From assembly GCA_947467625.1 (NCBI GenBank), contig CANIJN010000021.1:1-35818 (forward strand): a DNA stretch of 35,818 nucleotides, in the 5' to 3' direction. This DNA is from Opitutia bacterium (lineage in GTDB: Bacteria > Verrucomicrobiota > Verrucomicrobiia > Opitutales > Opitutaceae). Shown piece after piece: positions 1 through 8,698 of the stretch (the first letter of the stretch is position 1; each line of letters begins with the position of its first letter). A program made the translations under genes and the position numbers. The notes beneath the pieces are model-generated. The model had not been told where the DNA came from and did not search any database. It saw nothing but the letters and a program-made list of their open reading frames with translations.

Positions 1-1072
1 GGGCGTGGAAGAGGTCCTCGGCATCGATACTCGGACGGCGGAGTTTGGCGTCGAAGTTGAAACCGCCGGAGCCCAGTCCGCCGGCGCGCAGGATGGAGGT
101 CATGGCGAGGGTGAGCTCCTTGACGTCGGTGTTGAACTGATCGGTATCCCAGCCGAGGAGGAGGTCGCCCGCGTTGGCGTCGATGGAGCCCAGCATGTTT
201 TGCGCGGCGGCGACCTCGATCTCGTGTTGGAACGTGTGGCCGGCGAGGGTCGCGTGGTTGGTCTCGATGTTGAATTTAAAATGGCTTTCGAGTCCGTAGG
301 TGCGGAGGAAGGCGATGCCGCTAGCGACGTCGAAGTCGTATTGGTGCTTGGTGGGCTCCTTTGGCTTGGGCTCGATGAGGAACTGGCCCTTGAAACCGAT
401 GCTCTTGGCGTAATCGACCGCCATGTGGAGGAATGCGGCGAGGTGGTCCTGTTCGCGTTTGAGGTTGGTGTTGAGGAGGGTTTCGTAGCCCTCACGACCG
501 CCCCAGAAGACGTAGTTCTCGCCGCCGAGCAGTTTGGTCACGTCGATCGCTTGCTTCACCTGCGCCGCAGCGTAGGCGAAGACGTGGGCATCGGGATTCG
601 TCGAGGCGCCGCACATGAAGCGCGGATTAGAGAAGAGGTTGGCCGTGCCCCAGAGGAGCTTCACGCCGGTCGCCTTCTGGAGGTCTTTCGCGTGGGCGAC
701 GATGGCCTCCAAGTTCTTGTTGGATTGGGCGAGCGTGCTGCCTTCGGGGGCGATGTCCCGATCATGGAAGCACCAGAACGGCGCGCGGATTTTCTGGAAA
801 AATTCAAAGGCGGCGTCCATCCGGACTTTGGCGATGGAGACGGCGTCGGTGCCCTTTTCCCAAGGGCGAAGAATCGTGCCGGGGCCAAACGGATCGGAGC
901 CGGTGCCGCGGAAGGAGTGCCAATAGGCGATGGAGAAACGCATGTGCGCGGACATGGTTTTGCCATCGATGAGTTCGTCGGGATTGTAGTGCCGGAAGGC
1001 GAGCGCGTTGGTCGCGCCGGGACCTTCATAGGCGATGGTGGGAACAGACCAGTGGGAGCGGGTTTTTTTCAT
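1..1072 (-). CDS. xylA: xylose isomerase (5' part, runs off the left edge)
   Basis: Interconverts D-xylose and D-xylulose (also glucose/fructose) in the cytoplasm using two divalent metal ions. The frame is open from an ATG at 1072 down to base 1, giving about 357 of the roughly 435 residues usual for this family, so only the C-terminus is missing. Hallmarks are visible: [11 protein letters not shown] (about residues 101-111) carries the catalytic His and Asp, [15 protein letters not shown] (about 188-202) is the family signature, and LIEPKPKEP (about 232-240) carries the metal-binding Glu and the Lys. The N-terminal extension and WHSFRG motif fit the longer class II enzymes. There is no clear Shine-Dalgarno sequence ahead of the ATG. 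An A/T-rich palindrome lies about 80 bases upstream (1151-1171). The opposite strand is also open for about 360 codons, but that is a coding shadow. Confidence 0.95.
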   Translation of the reverse strand, partial: MKKTRSHWSVPTIAYEGPGATNALAFRHYNPDELIDGKTMSAHMRFSIAYWHSFRGTGSDPFGPGTILRPWEKGTDAVSIAKVRMDAAFEFFQKIRAPFWCFHDRDIAPEGSTLAQSNKNLEAIVAHAKDLQKATGVKLLWGTANLFSNPRFMCGASTNPDAHVFAYAAAQVKQAIDVTKLLGGENYVFWGGREGYETLLNTNLKREQDHLAAFLHMAVDYAKSIGFKGQFLIEPKPKEPTKHQYDFDVASGIAFLRTYGLESHFKFNIETNHATLAGHTFQHEIEVAAAQNMLGSIDANAGDLLLGWDTDQFNTDVKELTLAMTSILRAGGLGSGGFNFDAKLRRPSIDAEDLFHA

Positions 1073-1150
1073 GGAGAAATGGAGCGGGCGTGAGCGGGAC
1101 ACATTGGGCAAGAAGGCACAGCGTAGCGCAGCGGAACCGTCGAGCGGTAG

Positions 1151-1171
1151 CAAAAATCAATATTATTTTTG
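1151..1171. promoter_or_regulatory. A/T-rich inverted repeat upstream of xylA
   Basis: CAAAAAT and ATTTTTG form perfect 7-base arms around a 7-base spacer inside the only strongly A/T-rich stretch of this G/C-rich intergenic region. It lies about 80 bases upstream of the xylA start. Placement and symmetry suggest an operator or upstream promoter element for a xylose regulator (for example ROK/XylR or LacI type). No regulator gene is in the window and the identity of the binding protein is a guess. Confidence 0.35.
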
Positions 1172-1227
1172 GTTTCAAACACGGGGGCGCTGGCCGCAGC
1201 AAATGAAAACTAACGGTAGGCGGAGGG

Positions 1228-1260
1228 TTAACCACGGAAGGACACGAATGAACACGGATG
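1228..1260. repeat. dispersed 'ACACGAATGAACACGG' type repeat
   Basis: The stretch reads as degenerate direct units of about 9-10 bases (accacgg, gacacgaatg, aacacggatg). I recognise it as one of the short dispersed intergenic repeats seen in many Verrucomicrobia, Planctomycetes and Chloroflexi, which give spurious translations such as RTRMNTDE. Only one copy is in this window. Its function is unknown. Confidence 0.5.
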
Positions 1261-1392
1261 AGCAGTGCACGACCGGACCACAGGGAGAGTCCGTAGGCGT
1301 AGCGGGTGAAGCACCGCACCGATCTCGCTCCAGGGTCACCAAAATAGCGCGCCAACGAGCGGCGGCCCGCCGTTCGGCGTCATCGTTGCGCC

Positions 1393-1896
1393 TCAGCGAG
1401 TGGGTAAACGGCCGACGGGGGTGAGTTGAGCCCAGTCGAGCGGGTTGACTTCGAAGGCAGCACCGAAGCCGATGACGACCCGACCGCGGAGCGGGATCAG
1501 GCGCATAAACTGAAAATCGGGCAGCGCGGCGATGACTGCAATGGTCGCGCCGAACTTGGCGCGGAAGGCGGCGACGAGTGTGGCGTGGGCGACGGATTCT
1601 CGGGCGACGGGCTCCGCGGCGCAGGAGAACCCGAGGCGGCGGCGGGCGAGGGCATTGGTGGCGGCGGACTCCGGTTCCGCGAGGAGCACGCTGGCGCGGG
1701 GATTCTCGCGGAGGTTCCGCGTGTGGGCGGCGAGGCCGCTGACGAAGATCACGAACGCCCCGTTATTGTCTAAGAGTGTGGCGGCGACGGAGGCTTCGGG
1801 CAGGCCATCCGCCGAAGCGGTGCTGAGGCAAACGGTAGAGAGATTGGCGCGAAAATGGGCGACGACGTCGCGGGCCAGTGGCAAGGGATCGGACAT
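1393..1896 (-). CDS. HugZ / pyridoxamine 5'-phosphate oxidase-like split-barrel protein
   Basis: A 167-residue protein of the FMN-binding split-barrel superfamily, close in pattern to the N-terminal domain of HugZ-type heme-utilisation oxygenases. Visible family features are the CLSTASADGLPEASVAA strand pair, VSGLAAHTRNLRENPRAS (about residues 56-73), the ARRRLGF motif, FGATIAVIAALPDF, and GRVVIGFGAAFEV near the C-terminus. The start is set at the ATG at 1896 (MSDPLPLARD); an upstream in-frame ATG at 1989 would add a low-quality extension overlapping the region that holds the next gene's promoter. It may bind FMN or heme; the C-terminal DUF2470 domain found in many HugZ proteins is absent. 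It stands alone, divergent from the operon beginning at 2015. Confidence 0.8.
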   Translation of the reverse strand: MSDPLPLARDVVAHFRANLSTVCLSTASADGLPEASVAATLLDNNGAFVIFVSGLAAHTRNLRENPRASVLLAEPESAATNALARRRLGFSCAAEPVARESVAHATLVAAFRAKFGATIAVIAALPDFQFMRLIPLRGRVVIGFGAAFEVNPLDWAQLTPVGRLPTR

Positions 1897-1970
1897 GAGG
1901 AAGAGCGTGCTCCGAGGGTGGGACGCGGGACAAGGGTGTTCCGGTGCCCCGAGATATTTTGAGAACGCGA

Positions 1971-2001
1971 TTGACGGTGGGGAGCCCAAGGCATCTATAT
2001 G
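1971..2001 (+). promoter_or_regulatory. candidate promoter of the GntR-led operon
   Basis: TTGACG (1971-1976) matches a sigma-70 -35 box at five of six positions. TATATG (1996-2001) gives a four-of-six -10 box, with a longer than ideal 19-base spacer. It sits just before the regulator gene and the divergent HugZ-like gene. GAGGAG at 2006-2011 serves as the ribosome binding site of the next gene. No clear GntR operator could be assigned by eye. Confidence 0.35.
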
Positions 2002-2014
2002 ACTAGAGGAGCGT

Positions 2015-2758
2015 ATGTCACCCCAACCCTTGGCCCCCGAATTCGATCAACGTTTGCCGCGCTATCATCGCGTGAGGGAAGCGCTGAGCGCGGAGATTGC
2101 CGCGCGCCGCTGGAAACCAGAGGAGGCGATCCCGAGCGAAGCGGAGATCGCGGAGACGCATCAGGTGTCGATCGGCACGGTACGGAAGGCGATCGATTCG
2201 TTGGTGGCGGACGGCGTATTGGAGCGTTTTCAAGGCAAAGGTACGTTTGTGCGGCGGCCGGATTTTCAGTCGTCGTTCTTTCGCTTTTTTCGATTTGCGA
2301 GTGCGGGCGGGGCGGCGCGTGTGCCGGTGAGTCGAATCTTGAAACGTGAAGAGACGACGATGACCGTTGTCGTGGCCGAGGCGCTGGGGTTGAAGGCTGG
2401 GGCTCCGGCGATTCGGTTTTCCCGGCTCCGGTTGATCGAGGACCGGCCGCTCGTGTTGGAAGATATTTGGCTGCCGCACGACCGATTTAAGGCGCTCCTC
2501 ACGATCGATACCCGGGAGTTCGGCGATTTGTTGTATCCGCTCTATGAGCAATATTGCGGCGTGATGGTGGCGTCGGCTCAGGAGACCTTGAGTGCCGAAG
2601 CGGTGTCGGCGAAGAATGCCCGACTGCTCGAACTCGAGGCCGGTGAACCGGTGATCGTGATCGAACGGGTGGCGCTGAGTGCGGATCGCCAGCCGCTGGA
2701 GTGGCGGCAGTCACGGGGGCCGGCGAGTGAGTTCCGCTACCAAGTCGAAATCCGCTAG
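2015..2758 (+). CDS. GntR family transcriptional regulator, HutC subfamily
   Basis: A 247-residue regulator with an N-terminal winged helix (about residues 15-78), including PSEAEIAETHQVSIGTVRKA and the wing GVLERFQGKGTFVRRP. A UTRA effector domain follows (about 95-245), showing the usual FSRLRLIEDRPLVLEDIWLP and LELEAGEPVIVIERVAL strands. HutC-type regulators normally sense small carboxylates, amino acids or sugars. The gene is preceded by GAGGAG three bases from the ATG and heads the plus-strand cluster, so it probably controls it, most likely as a repressor released by the substrate or an intermediate. GntR proteins (MatR) also control matABC malonate operons, which fits the MatB and MatC genes downstream, although MatR itself is of the FadR type, so the resemblance is in context only. 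Confidence 0.92.
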   Translation: MSPQPLAPEFDQRLPRYHRVREALSAEIAARRWKPEEAIPSEAEIAETHQVSIGTVRKAIDSLVADGVLERFQGKGTFVRRPDFQSSFFRFFRFASAGGAARVPVSRILKREETTMTVVVAEALGLKAGAPAIRFSRLRLIEDRPLVLEDIWLPHDRFKALLTIDTREFGDLLYPLYEQYCGVMVASAQETLSAEAVSAKNARLLELEAGEPVIVIERVALSADRQPLEWRQSRGPASEFRYQVEIR

Positions 2759-2853
2759 ACGCACCGAGCGGCGCGCAGGACAATCCGGGCAAAGGCTCGT
2801 TGACTGTCGTCCTGTTTTTGCAACCGCGAGCTCTTAATTTTAACCATCACCTC

Positions 2854-4152
2854 ATGTTTCGCTGGTATCGTGAAATCAACCCGACTGAGCGCAGGACCTT
2901 TTGGTCTTGTTTTGGGGGTTGGGGGCTGGATGCGATGGATGTGCAGATGCTCAGCATTGCCTTGCCCGCGCTGATCGTGGCCTTCGGTTTGGATAATGCT
3001 GAGGCCGGTGCGATCGGCAGTGTCACGCTGGTGACGTCGGCCCTGGGCGGATGGGTCGCCGGCGCGCTGTCGGACCGTTACGGTCGCGTGCGCATTTTGC
3101 AGGCGACGATTGTCTGGTTTTCTGTGTGCACGTTGCTGTGTGCCTTCGCGCAAAATGGGACGCAGCTTTTTGTGCTGCGGGCGCTGCAAGGATTCGGTTT
3201 CGGTGGGGAATGGGCGGCCGGCGCGGTGTTGATGGCGGAGACGATCCGGCCGGAGCATCGCGGTAAAGTTCTGGCGACGGTGCAGAGCGCGTGGGCGGTC
3301 GGGTGGGGCGGGGCGGTGCTGATTTATTCTTTGCTCGTCTGGGGGCTGCCGGGGGAGGCCTCCTGGCGCGTGATGTTTGGGGTCGGTCTGGTGCCCGCGC
3401 TGTTCATTGTCTATGTGCGGCGGGCGGTTCCCGAGACCCGAGCGCGGGGAGTTTTCGCGCCAACGTCGAATCAGTGGGCGGGAGGTCTGTTCGGAATTTT
3501 TTCCTCGGGCTTGTGGCGGGTGACGCTCGTGGGAGCGCTCCTCGGCGTCGGTGCCCACGGTGGCTACTACGCGCTGATGACATGGCTGCCGACGTTTCTA
3601 AAAACCGAGCGACAACTCTCCGTATTGAGCACGGGTGGTTATCTCGCGGTGATCATCGTGGCGTTTTGGTGCGGCTGTATGGTGAGCGCCCAGTTGCTTG
3701 ATCGGATTGGCCGGAGGCGAAATATTCTGCTGTTTGCGGTCTGCTGTGTCGCCACGGTGATCGTCTATCTGCTCTTGCCGCTGACGAACGGGCAGATGCT
3801 GGTCCTGGGGTTTCCGCTCGGCTTTTTTGCGGCCGGAATTCCCGCGAGCTTGGGCGCATTGTTTAATGAACTCTATCCCGCCGGGATTCGCGGCACCGGC
3901 GTGGGCTTCTGCTATAATTTCGGGCGCATCGCTTCGGCCGGGTTTCCGTGGCTCGTCGGGCACATGAGCGAATCCATGCCGCTGGGGCGCGCGATCGGCA
4001 TCGACGCGGCGCTGGCGTATTCGCTCGTGATCGTGGCCGTGTGTTTGTTGCCCGAGACCACGGGCCGGCGACTCGACGTCGACTCAGGCGGGGCGGTGAA
4101 GGTTGCAGCCACCGGGTATCCTACCGCGCCGCTCCGGTGCGCCTGCGCATGA
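2854..4152 (+). CDS. MFS transporter, organic/aromatic acid:H+ symporter type (AAHS/SHS)
   Basis: A 432-residue polytopic membrane protein with about 12 hydrophobic segments. GGWGLDAMDVQMLS in TM1 carries the acidic residues typical of the aromatic-acid (AAHS) and sialate/lactate (SHS) symporters. GALSDRYGRVRIL is the canonical MFS loop 2-3 motif and LDRIGRRRN is its second-half counterpart. LQGFGFGGEWAAGAVLMAE matches the TM4 signature of the SHS branch. The ATG at 2854 is preferred over an upstream GTG because the N-terminus MFRWYREINPTERR matches family starts. It ends in an ATGA overlap with the amidohydrolase gene, implying coupled translation. The substrate is unknown; a monocarboxylate or aromatic acid linked to the hydrolase next door is the best guess. 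Confidence 0.88.
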   Translation: MFRWYREINPTERRTFWSCFGGWGLDAMDVQMLSIALPALIVAFGLDNAEAGAIGSVTLVTSALGGWVAGALSDRYGRVRILQATIVWFSVCTLLCAFAQNGTQLFVLRALQGFGFGGEWAAGAVLMAETIRPEHRGKVLATVQSAWAVGWGGAVLIYSLLVWGLPGEASWRVMFGVGLVPALFIVYVRRAVPETRARGVFAPTSNQWAGGLFGIFSSGLWRVTLVGALLGVGAHGGYYALMTWLPTFLKTERQLSVLSTGGYLAVIIVAFWCGCMVSAQLLDRIGRRRNILLFAVCCVATVIVYLLLPLTNGQMLVLGFPLGFFAAGIPASLGALFNELYPAGIRGTGVGFCYNFGRIASAGFPWLVGHMSESMPLGRAIGIDAALAYSLVIVAVCLLPETTGRRLDVDSGGAVKVAATGYPTAPLRCACA

Positions 4153-5093
4153 TTTCGCGCGCGGCAATTTCTGTTCGAATTTTGGCTGCGGCTCTCCTGC
4201 TTGCTGCCAGCGGGCGCGGCGGAGACCGCGTGACGGTGCTCTCTCCCTCCTCCCTCATCGCCGTGGATACACACGCTCATATTTTCCAACGCGCTTCCGC
4301 CCCGGTGGCAGGTGCCCGTTACGTCCCCAACTACGACGCGACGCTGGCCGAGCTTTTACAACAGTTCGCCACGCACGGTATTTCCCACGGGGTCCTGGTG
4401 CAGCCGAGCTTTCTGGGGACCGACAACACGCTGCTGCTGGCCGCACTCCGTGCCCACCCGGGTCGGTTGCGCGGGGTCGTGGTGGTGGATCCGGGTATCG
4501 GGTCGGCGCAACTCGCGGAGTGGGCCGAAGCGGGTGTCATGGGTATTAGGCTCAATCTCGTCGGACAACCACTGCCGAACTTTCGGCTGGAACCTTGGCC
4601 GGCGTTTTTCGTGCAATTGAAGAAGCTTGGCTGGCTCGTCGAGGTGCAGCGCGAGGCTCGCGACTTGCCCAGCTTGGTCGAACCGCTGCTGGTCGCCGGC
4701 CTCAACGTCGTGGTCGATCACTTTGGCCGCCCCGATCCGAAACTCGGCGTCGAAGATCCGGGCTTCAAGTATTTGCTGGCGCAGGCCCCGACGCGGCGGC
4801 TCTGGGTGAAACTCTCCGGTGCGTATCGCAACGGCCCCGACGGCATTGGCGATGCGATTGCCGATGCGGCGGCGCCGCAGCTGCTGCGGGCGTTTGGCCC
4901 CGAGCGGCTGTTGTGGGGCAGCGACTGGCCCCACACGCAGTTCGAACACGCCGAGGAGTATGCTGATGCGCGCGGGCAACTCGACCGCTGGATCACAGAT
5001 CCCGCCGCTCGTCGGACGGTGCTCGAGACGACGCCCGCCGCCCTTTTTCGTTTTCCACCCGCGGCTACGGTCGTGCGCGGCACCCTTCCCTGA
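4149..5093 (+). CDS. amidohydrolase 2 family lactonase/hydrolase (LigI-like, COG3618)
   Basis: A 314-residue TIM-barrel metal-dependent hydrolase of the amidohydrolase-2 family, which includes 2-pyrone-4,6-dicarboxylate hydrolase (LigI), 4-sulfomuconolactonase and sugar lactonases. The HxH motif is in VDTHAHIFQ (about residues 39-47). VVVDHFGRPDP and LLWGSDWPHTQF match the later metal/substrate strands of LigI. It overlaps the MFS gene by ATGA. The residues before the barrel (ISVRILAAALLLAASGRGG) look like a signal peptide, which would place the enzyme in the periplasm and would be unusual for LigI; a shorter cytoplasmic form starting at a GTG near 4230 cannot be excluded. It probably opens a lactone or hydrolyses a ring-derived carboxylate within the operon's pathway. 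Confidence 0.85.
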   Translation: MISRAAISVRILAAALLLAASGRGGDRVTVLSPSSLIAVDTHAHIFQRASAPVAGARYVPNYDATLAELLQQFATHGISHGVLVQPSFLGTDNTLLLAALRAHPGRLRGVVVVDPGIGSAQLAEWAEAGVMGIRLNLVGQPLPNFRLEPWPAFFVQLKKLGWLVEVQREARDLPSLVEPLLVAGLNVVVDHFGRPDPKLGVEDPGFKYLLAQAPTRRLWVKLSGAYRNGPDGIGDAIADAAAPQLLRAFGPERLLWGSDWPHTQFEHAEEYADARGQLDRWITDPAARRTVLETTPAALFRFPPAATVVRGTLP

Positions 5094-5118
5094 AATAGCA
5101 ACCCAGCCAGAATAACCT

Positions 5119-7995
5119 ATGAAACTAACTCCCGAAACCCTGCTCGATTTCACCTGCCGCCACGCCCGCTTCGGGCTGGCGGCGCTCTGCGCCGGCCTGT
5201 CGGCGTCTGCCGACGCCCAGACTGCAGCCACTCCGACCCCCGCGCCGGCAGCCTCCGGCGAAGTCCTCAAGCTCGAGGCCTTCAGCGTCTCCGGATCGCA
5301 CATCAAGGGGGCGAGCACGTTTACTGCGCCGACGCCCGTCTTGGTCATCGACCAGGGTGCGCTCTTGGCCGTGGCGCCGATCAATCTGGCGGAGGGTCTG
5401 AAACAGCTTCCTGCGATCGCGCCGGGTGGCGGGCAGACGAATGGCGGTGGCACGGGGAACAGCAGCGCCAATTTCCTCAATCTCCGCGCACTGGGGGTAA
5501 CCCGTACGCTGACGCTGCTCGATGGACGGCGCTTTACGCCCAGTGGCCCAACCGGCCAGATCGACGCGAATCTCATTCCGCAAGGACTCGTTGATCGCGT
5601 GGACGTCGTGAACGGCGGCGCGTCCGCCGCCTATGGCTCGGATGCCGTCGGTGGGGTCGTGAATTTTGTGCTCAACAAAGAGTTCACTGGTTTCAAATCC
5701 GATGTGGTCGTGGGCCAGTCCCAGAAAGGTGACAACAAGGAATACAAAGGATCGGTCACGTTCGGCACCGACTATCTGAAGGGCCGTGGCCATCTTATCT
5801 TCAATGCGGAATATGCGGTCAGCAAAGGCGTGAACGGCGACGGGCGAGCCTCCCGCCGGGAAGAAACCAACCAGATCCCTGATCCGACCAACACGACCAA
5901 GGCGGTTCTCGCGACGGACATCCGATCGCCGTTTACGACGGGCGGTCACATTATCAATGGGGCCGGCGGCACGGCGGCGAATAACGCGCTCATTCGCGGC
6001 ATCAAGTTTGGTCCTGGTGGCGTGCAGAGTCCTTACGACTACGGCAAACTCTCGACCACGGTCGGCACGACCAACGGATTCCAGAGTGGGGGCGACGGCT
6101 TCCGCATCGGCACGTCGCAAGAGATCGTCCGGCCACTTACGCGGAAGAACCTGTTTCTGCGGTCCGATTTCAAGCTGCTCGATCACCTCACCGTTTTCGC
6201 GGAGGGATCCTATAGCGAAACCATGGCGGATCAGCAAAACAGCCCGACGACTCACCTGCTCACGATCCAGCGGGGCAACGCGTTTCTCGCGCAGGTCGCG
6301 CCCGATTTAGTGGCGCGGATGACTGCGCTCGGCGTGACCTCGTTTACCATGAACCGCCTCACGCTGGAGCGCGGGCTGACCGAGTCCCACGTCAACGATA
6401 AGAACCGCCGTCTCTTGGTCGGCTTCAACGCCAAGCTCGGCGAATGGAATTGGGAAACGTCCTATCAATGGGGCACGAACGATATCAGTATCCCGATCAC
6501 CAATAACTTGATCCTCGCCCGCATGACAGTGGCTGCTGATGCGGTCTTGGTGGGCGGTCAGATTGTCCCGCGGGCCTTGGCGGCCAATCCTGGGGCCGTC
6601 GCCTTCAATCCTTTTGGCGCGGGTTCGCCGTCTCAGGCGGCGCTGGACTACGTGATGGGCACGACGAGTTTTGACGAGACCACCACGCAGGACGTGGCGG
6701 ACACCAAGATCACCGGCAATCTGTTCACATTGCCCGCCGGACCTCTCGCGGTGGCCGTTGGGGCGCAATGGCGGAGTCTCAAATCCACGACGCGGTCAGA
6801 TGCGACCTCGGCGGCTGCGGGCTATCGTTTGGCCAACACCCAACCCTTCTCCGGTGACTATACCATCATCGAAGAGTTCGCCGAATTCCAGATTCCGATC
6901 ATCAAGGATGTCCTCTTCGCCAAACAGGTGACGGCCAATCTGGCGGCCCGGCATGCGAACTACTCCACGAGCGGCGATGCCGAGAGCTGGAAAGCGGGGA
7001 TGGTGTGGCAGCTCCAATCCGATCTTCGCCTTCGCGCGTCGCGCTCCCGCGACATCCGCGCACCCAACATCAGCGAGCTGTTTACCGCCGGGACCCAGCA
7101 GAACTCGAATATCGACGATACCTTTCCCGGTGGCACCGGCCTGACGTTTCAAGGCGTGCCGAGAGTCACGAGCGGCAACCCCAATCTAAAGCCCGAGGTG
7201 GCTAATTCTGCGGTCGTGGGCTTCGTCTATCAACCGTCGTGGCTCAAGGGCGCAAATTTCGCGGTGGATTTTTATACCACGAAGATCAGCGACGCCATTT
7301 TCCTCGCCGGAGGGCAAGACGCGGTGCGCGAGTGTTCGCTCAATCCAGCCTCGCCGCTCTGCTCCTTCGTGACGCGCGGCCCCACTTCCGCCAGCCCGCG
7401 GGCCGTCATTCGTACGCAGATTTCGTCGGTCAACCTCAACTCCGAGTTTTCCCGCGGGGTGGATTTTGAAGCGAGCTACCGTTTGCCGCTCAACACCTGG
7501 TTTGCCAACGCCCAGCCCGGCGATTTGACGGTACGGGCGGTCGCGGGCTACATCGACGAGTATTCTCGTGTTTCGCCGCTCGCCCCGACGATCAATTTCG
7601 CCGGCAACGGTCTGGCGAATGCCGGGAGCGGCTCCTCGGCGATGCCGCACGTGCGAGGCACGCTCTCGTTGAACCATTCGCGCAGGGCGATCTCGAGTTT
7701 CCTTCAGATGCGCTACATTGGCCGGATGACGTGGGACAAGACGCGCGTCCTAGGTGTGACGACTGACTACAACGACGTGCCCTCGACCGCCTATTTCGAC
7801 GGCCAAGTCGCCTATCGCCTCCCCACGATGCGCCAGCGCTGGCAGACGGAGATCTATCTGAACATCGCCAACCTCCTCGACCGCGATCCGACGTATGCAC
7901 CGCGCAGCGGCGGGGCGACGCCGATGCCCACGGATCCGGGCCTGTTTGACCAGGTCGGCCGGATGTTCCGCGTGGGCGTGCGCACGCGGTTCTAA
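5119..7995 (+). CDS. TonB-dependent outer membrane receptor
   Basis: A 958-residue outer-membrane active transporter. It begins with a signal peptide (cleavage likely after SADAQ) and a Pro/Ala-rich linker. A plug domain follows: LEAFSVSGSHIKG as the TonB-box-like entry, VLVIDQGAL, LRALGVTRTLTLLDGRR, and LIPQGLVDRVDVVNGGASA then AYGSDAVGGVVNFVLNKEF (about residues 155-193). The remainder is a beta-barrel ending in the usual C-terminal aromatic residue (VGVRTRF). A cysteine pair (RECSLNPASPLCSF) suggests an extracellular loop disulfide. There is no carboxypeptidase-like N-terminal domain, unlike the second receptor at 22705. It lies 25 bases after the amidohydrolase and in the same orientation, so it probably brings the operon's substrate across the outer membrane. 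Confidence 0.93.
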   Translation: MKLTPETLLDFTCRHARFGLAALCAGLSASADAQTAATPTPAPAASGEVLKLEAFSVSGSHIKGASTFTAPTPVLVIDQGALLAVAPINLAEGLKQLPAIAPGGGQTNGGGTGNSSANFLNLRALGVTRTLTLLDGRRFTPSGPTGQIDANLIPQGLVDRVDVVNGGASAAYGSDAVGGVVNFVLNKEFTGFKSDVVVGQSQKGDNKEYKGSVTFGTDYLKGRGHLIFNAEYAVSKGVNGDGRASRREETNQIPDPTNTTKAVLATDIRSPFTTGGHIINGAGGTAANNALIRGIKFGPGGVQSPYDYGKLSTTVGTTNGFQSGGDGFRIGTSQEIVRPLTRKNLFLRSDFKLLDHLTVFAEGSYSETMADQQNSPTTHLLTIQRGNAFLAQVAPDLVARMTALGVTSFTMNRLTLERGLTESHVNDKNRRLLVGFNAKLGEWNWETSYQWGTNDISIPITNNLILARMTVAADAVLVGGQIVPRALAANPGAVAFNPFGAGSPSQAALDYVMGTTSFDETTTQDVADTKITGNLFTLPAGPLAVAVGAQWRSLKSTTRSDATSAAAGYRLANTQPFSGDYTIIEEFAEFQIPIIKDVLFAKQVTANLAARHANYSTSGDAESWKAGMVWQLQSDLRLRASRSRDIRAPNISELFTAGTQQNSNIDDTFPGGTGLTFQGVPRVTSGNPNLKPEVANSAVVGFVYQPSWLKGANFAVDFYTTKISDAIFLAGGQDAVRECSLNPASPLCSFVTRGPTSASPRAVIRTQISSVNLNSEFSRGVDFEASYRLPLNTWFANAQPGDLTVRAVAGYIDEYSRVSPLAPTINFAGNGLANAGSGSSAMPHVRGTLSLNHSRRAISSFLQMRYIGRMTWDKTRVLGVTTDYNDVPSTAYFDGQVAYRLPTMRQRWQTEIYLNIANLLDRDPTYAPRSGGATPMPTDPGLFDQVGRMFRVGVRTRF

Positions 7996-8041
7996 CGTGC
8001 CGTTGGTCGCTCACATCCCGGTGGTGTGGGCGGCCGCGTTT

Positions 8042-8698
8042 ATGCGTCGTCTCGTCTCCAACGTCGTCCGTTTCTTCGCCGCGGCGGTCCTGCTTGGGCT
8101 GGGTCATGGCGCGGCCCCGTCGTGGGCGGCGGAGACGCGCGTTGGACTGCCGGTCGAGCTGACGGGCCGCCCTGTGCTCGGTGTGAATACGGCGCCGGTG
8201 TTGGTGGTAGAGATCTCTAATTTTAAATGCGCCCAGTGCCGAAAGTTCCACGAGAACGTGTTTCCGACGTTGCGTAAGGATTATATTGAGACGGGCAAAA
8301 TCCAATGGGTCGTGGTCAACGCTTCGGACGATGAGTCCGAGCAGTATGGCAAGATTTTCTCGATCGCGCGCTGTGCGCAGCGGCAGGGGAAGTATTGGGA
8401 ATTGCTAGACGGTCTGTTCTCCGTGGCTCACCGCGCGCCGAGCGTGCTTGAGGCGCTGGTGGCGAAGAGCCCGCTGCTCGACCGGAGCGAGTTGGAGATT
8501 TGCCTGCAAGACCGCGGAGTGCGCTCTGCTGTGGCGAAGGATTTTGAGCTGGCGGCGCGCTTGAGAATCAGGGGCACGCCGACCTTTGTGATTTCGAAAT
8601 GGAGCGCCGACGGAAAACGAACTGAATCGACGATCGCGGGTGCCCAGCCGCTGGCGTATTTCCAACGCGCCTTTGACGACCTGCTCAAGAAACCATGA
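8042..8698 (+). CDS. DsbA-like thioredoxin-fold protein, exported
   Basis: A 218-residue protein with a signal peptide (RRLVSNVVRFFAAAVLLGLG, cleavage near AAPSWAA) and a DSBA/thioredoxin_4 fold. The active site is FKCAQCRKFH (Cys63 and Cys66), and IRGTPTFVIS supplies the cis-proline loop. The start at the ATG at 8042 is chosen because it directly begins the signal peptide; an upstream in-frame GTG at 7997 is possible. Its likely role is disulfide formation or exchange in the periplasm, perhaps for the cysteine-bearing receptor or esterase encoded in the same cluster. It overlaps the next gene by ATGA. The link to a specific partner is inference. Confidence 0.85.
   Translation: MRRLVSNVVRFFAAAVLLGLGHGAAPSWAAETRVGLPVELTGRPVLGVNTAPVLVVEISNFKCAQCRKFHENVFPTLRKDYIETGKIQWVVVNASDDESEQYGKIFSIARCAQRQGKYWELLDGLFSVAHRAPSVLEALVAKSPLLDRSELEICLQDRGVRSAVAKDFELAARLRIRGTPTFVISKWSADGKRTESTIAGAQPLAYFQRAFDDLLKKP

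Larger units (their letters stand above)
1073..1392. other. intergenic region upstream of xylA
   Basis: These 320 bases contain no convincing gene. They hold an A/T-rich island with a palindrome (1151-1171) that probably belongs to xylA control, and a short 'accacgg-aaggacacgaatg' type repeat (1228-1260). The rest is unremarkable. Short open frames here translate to repeat-derived strings such as NHGRTRMNTDE and are not taken as genes. Confidence 0.6.

Noticed and set aside
5-1093. A 362-codon plus-strand open frame opposite xylA
   Set aside because: It lies antisense to a clear xylose isomerase, has no recognisable domain, and its Glu/Val/Gly-rich composition is typical of shadow frames in high-G+C genes.
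2800-2839. TTGACT and TAATTT ahead of the MFS gene as an internal promoter
   Set aside because: The spacing between the boxes is about 28 bases, too long for a sigma-70 promoter.
4356-5576. A 406-codon minus-strand frame across the amidohydrolase and TonB receptor
   Set aside because: It spans two well-supported genes in antisense and shows no domain features.
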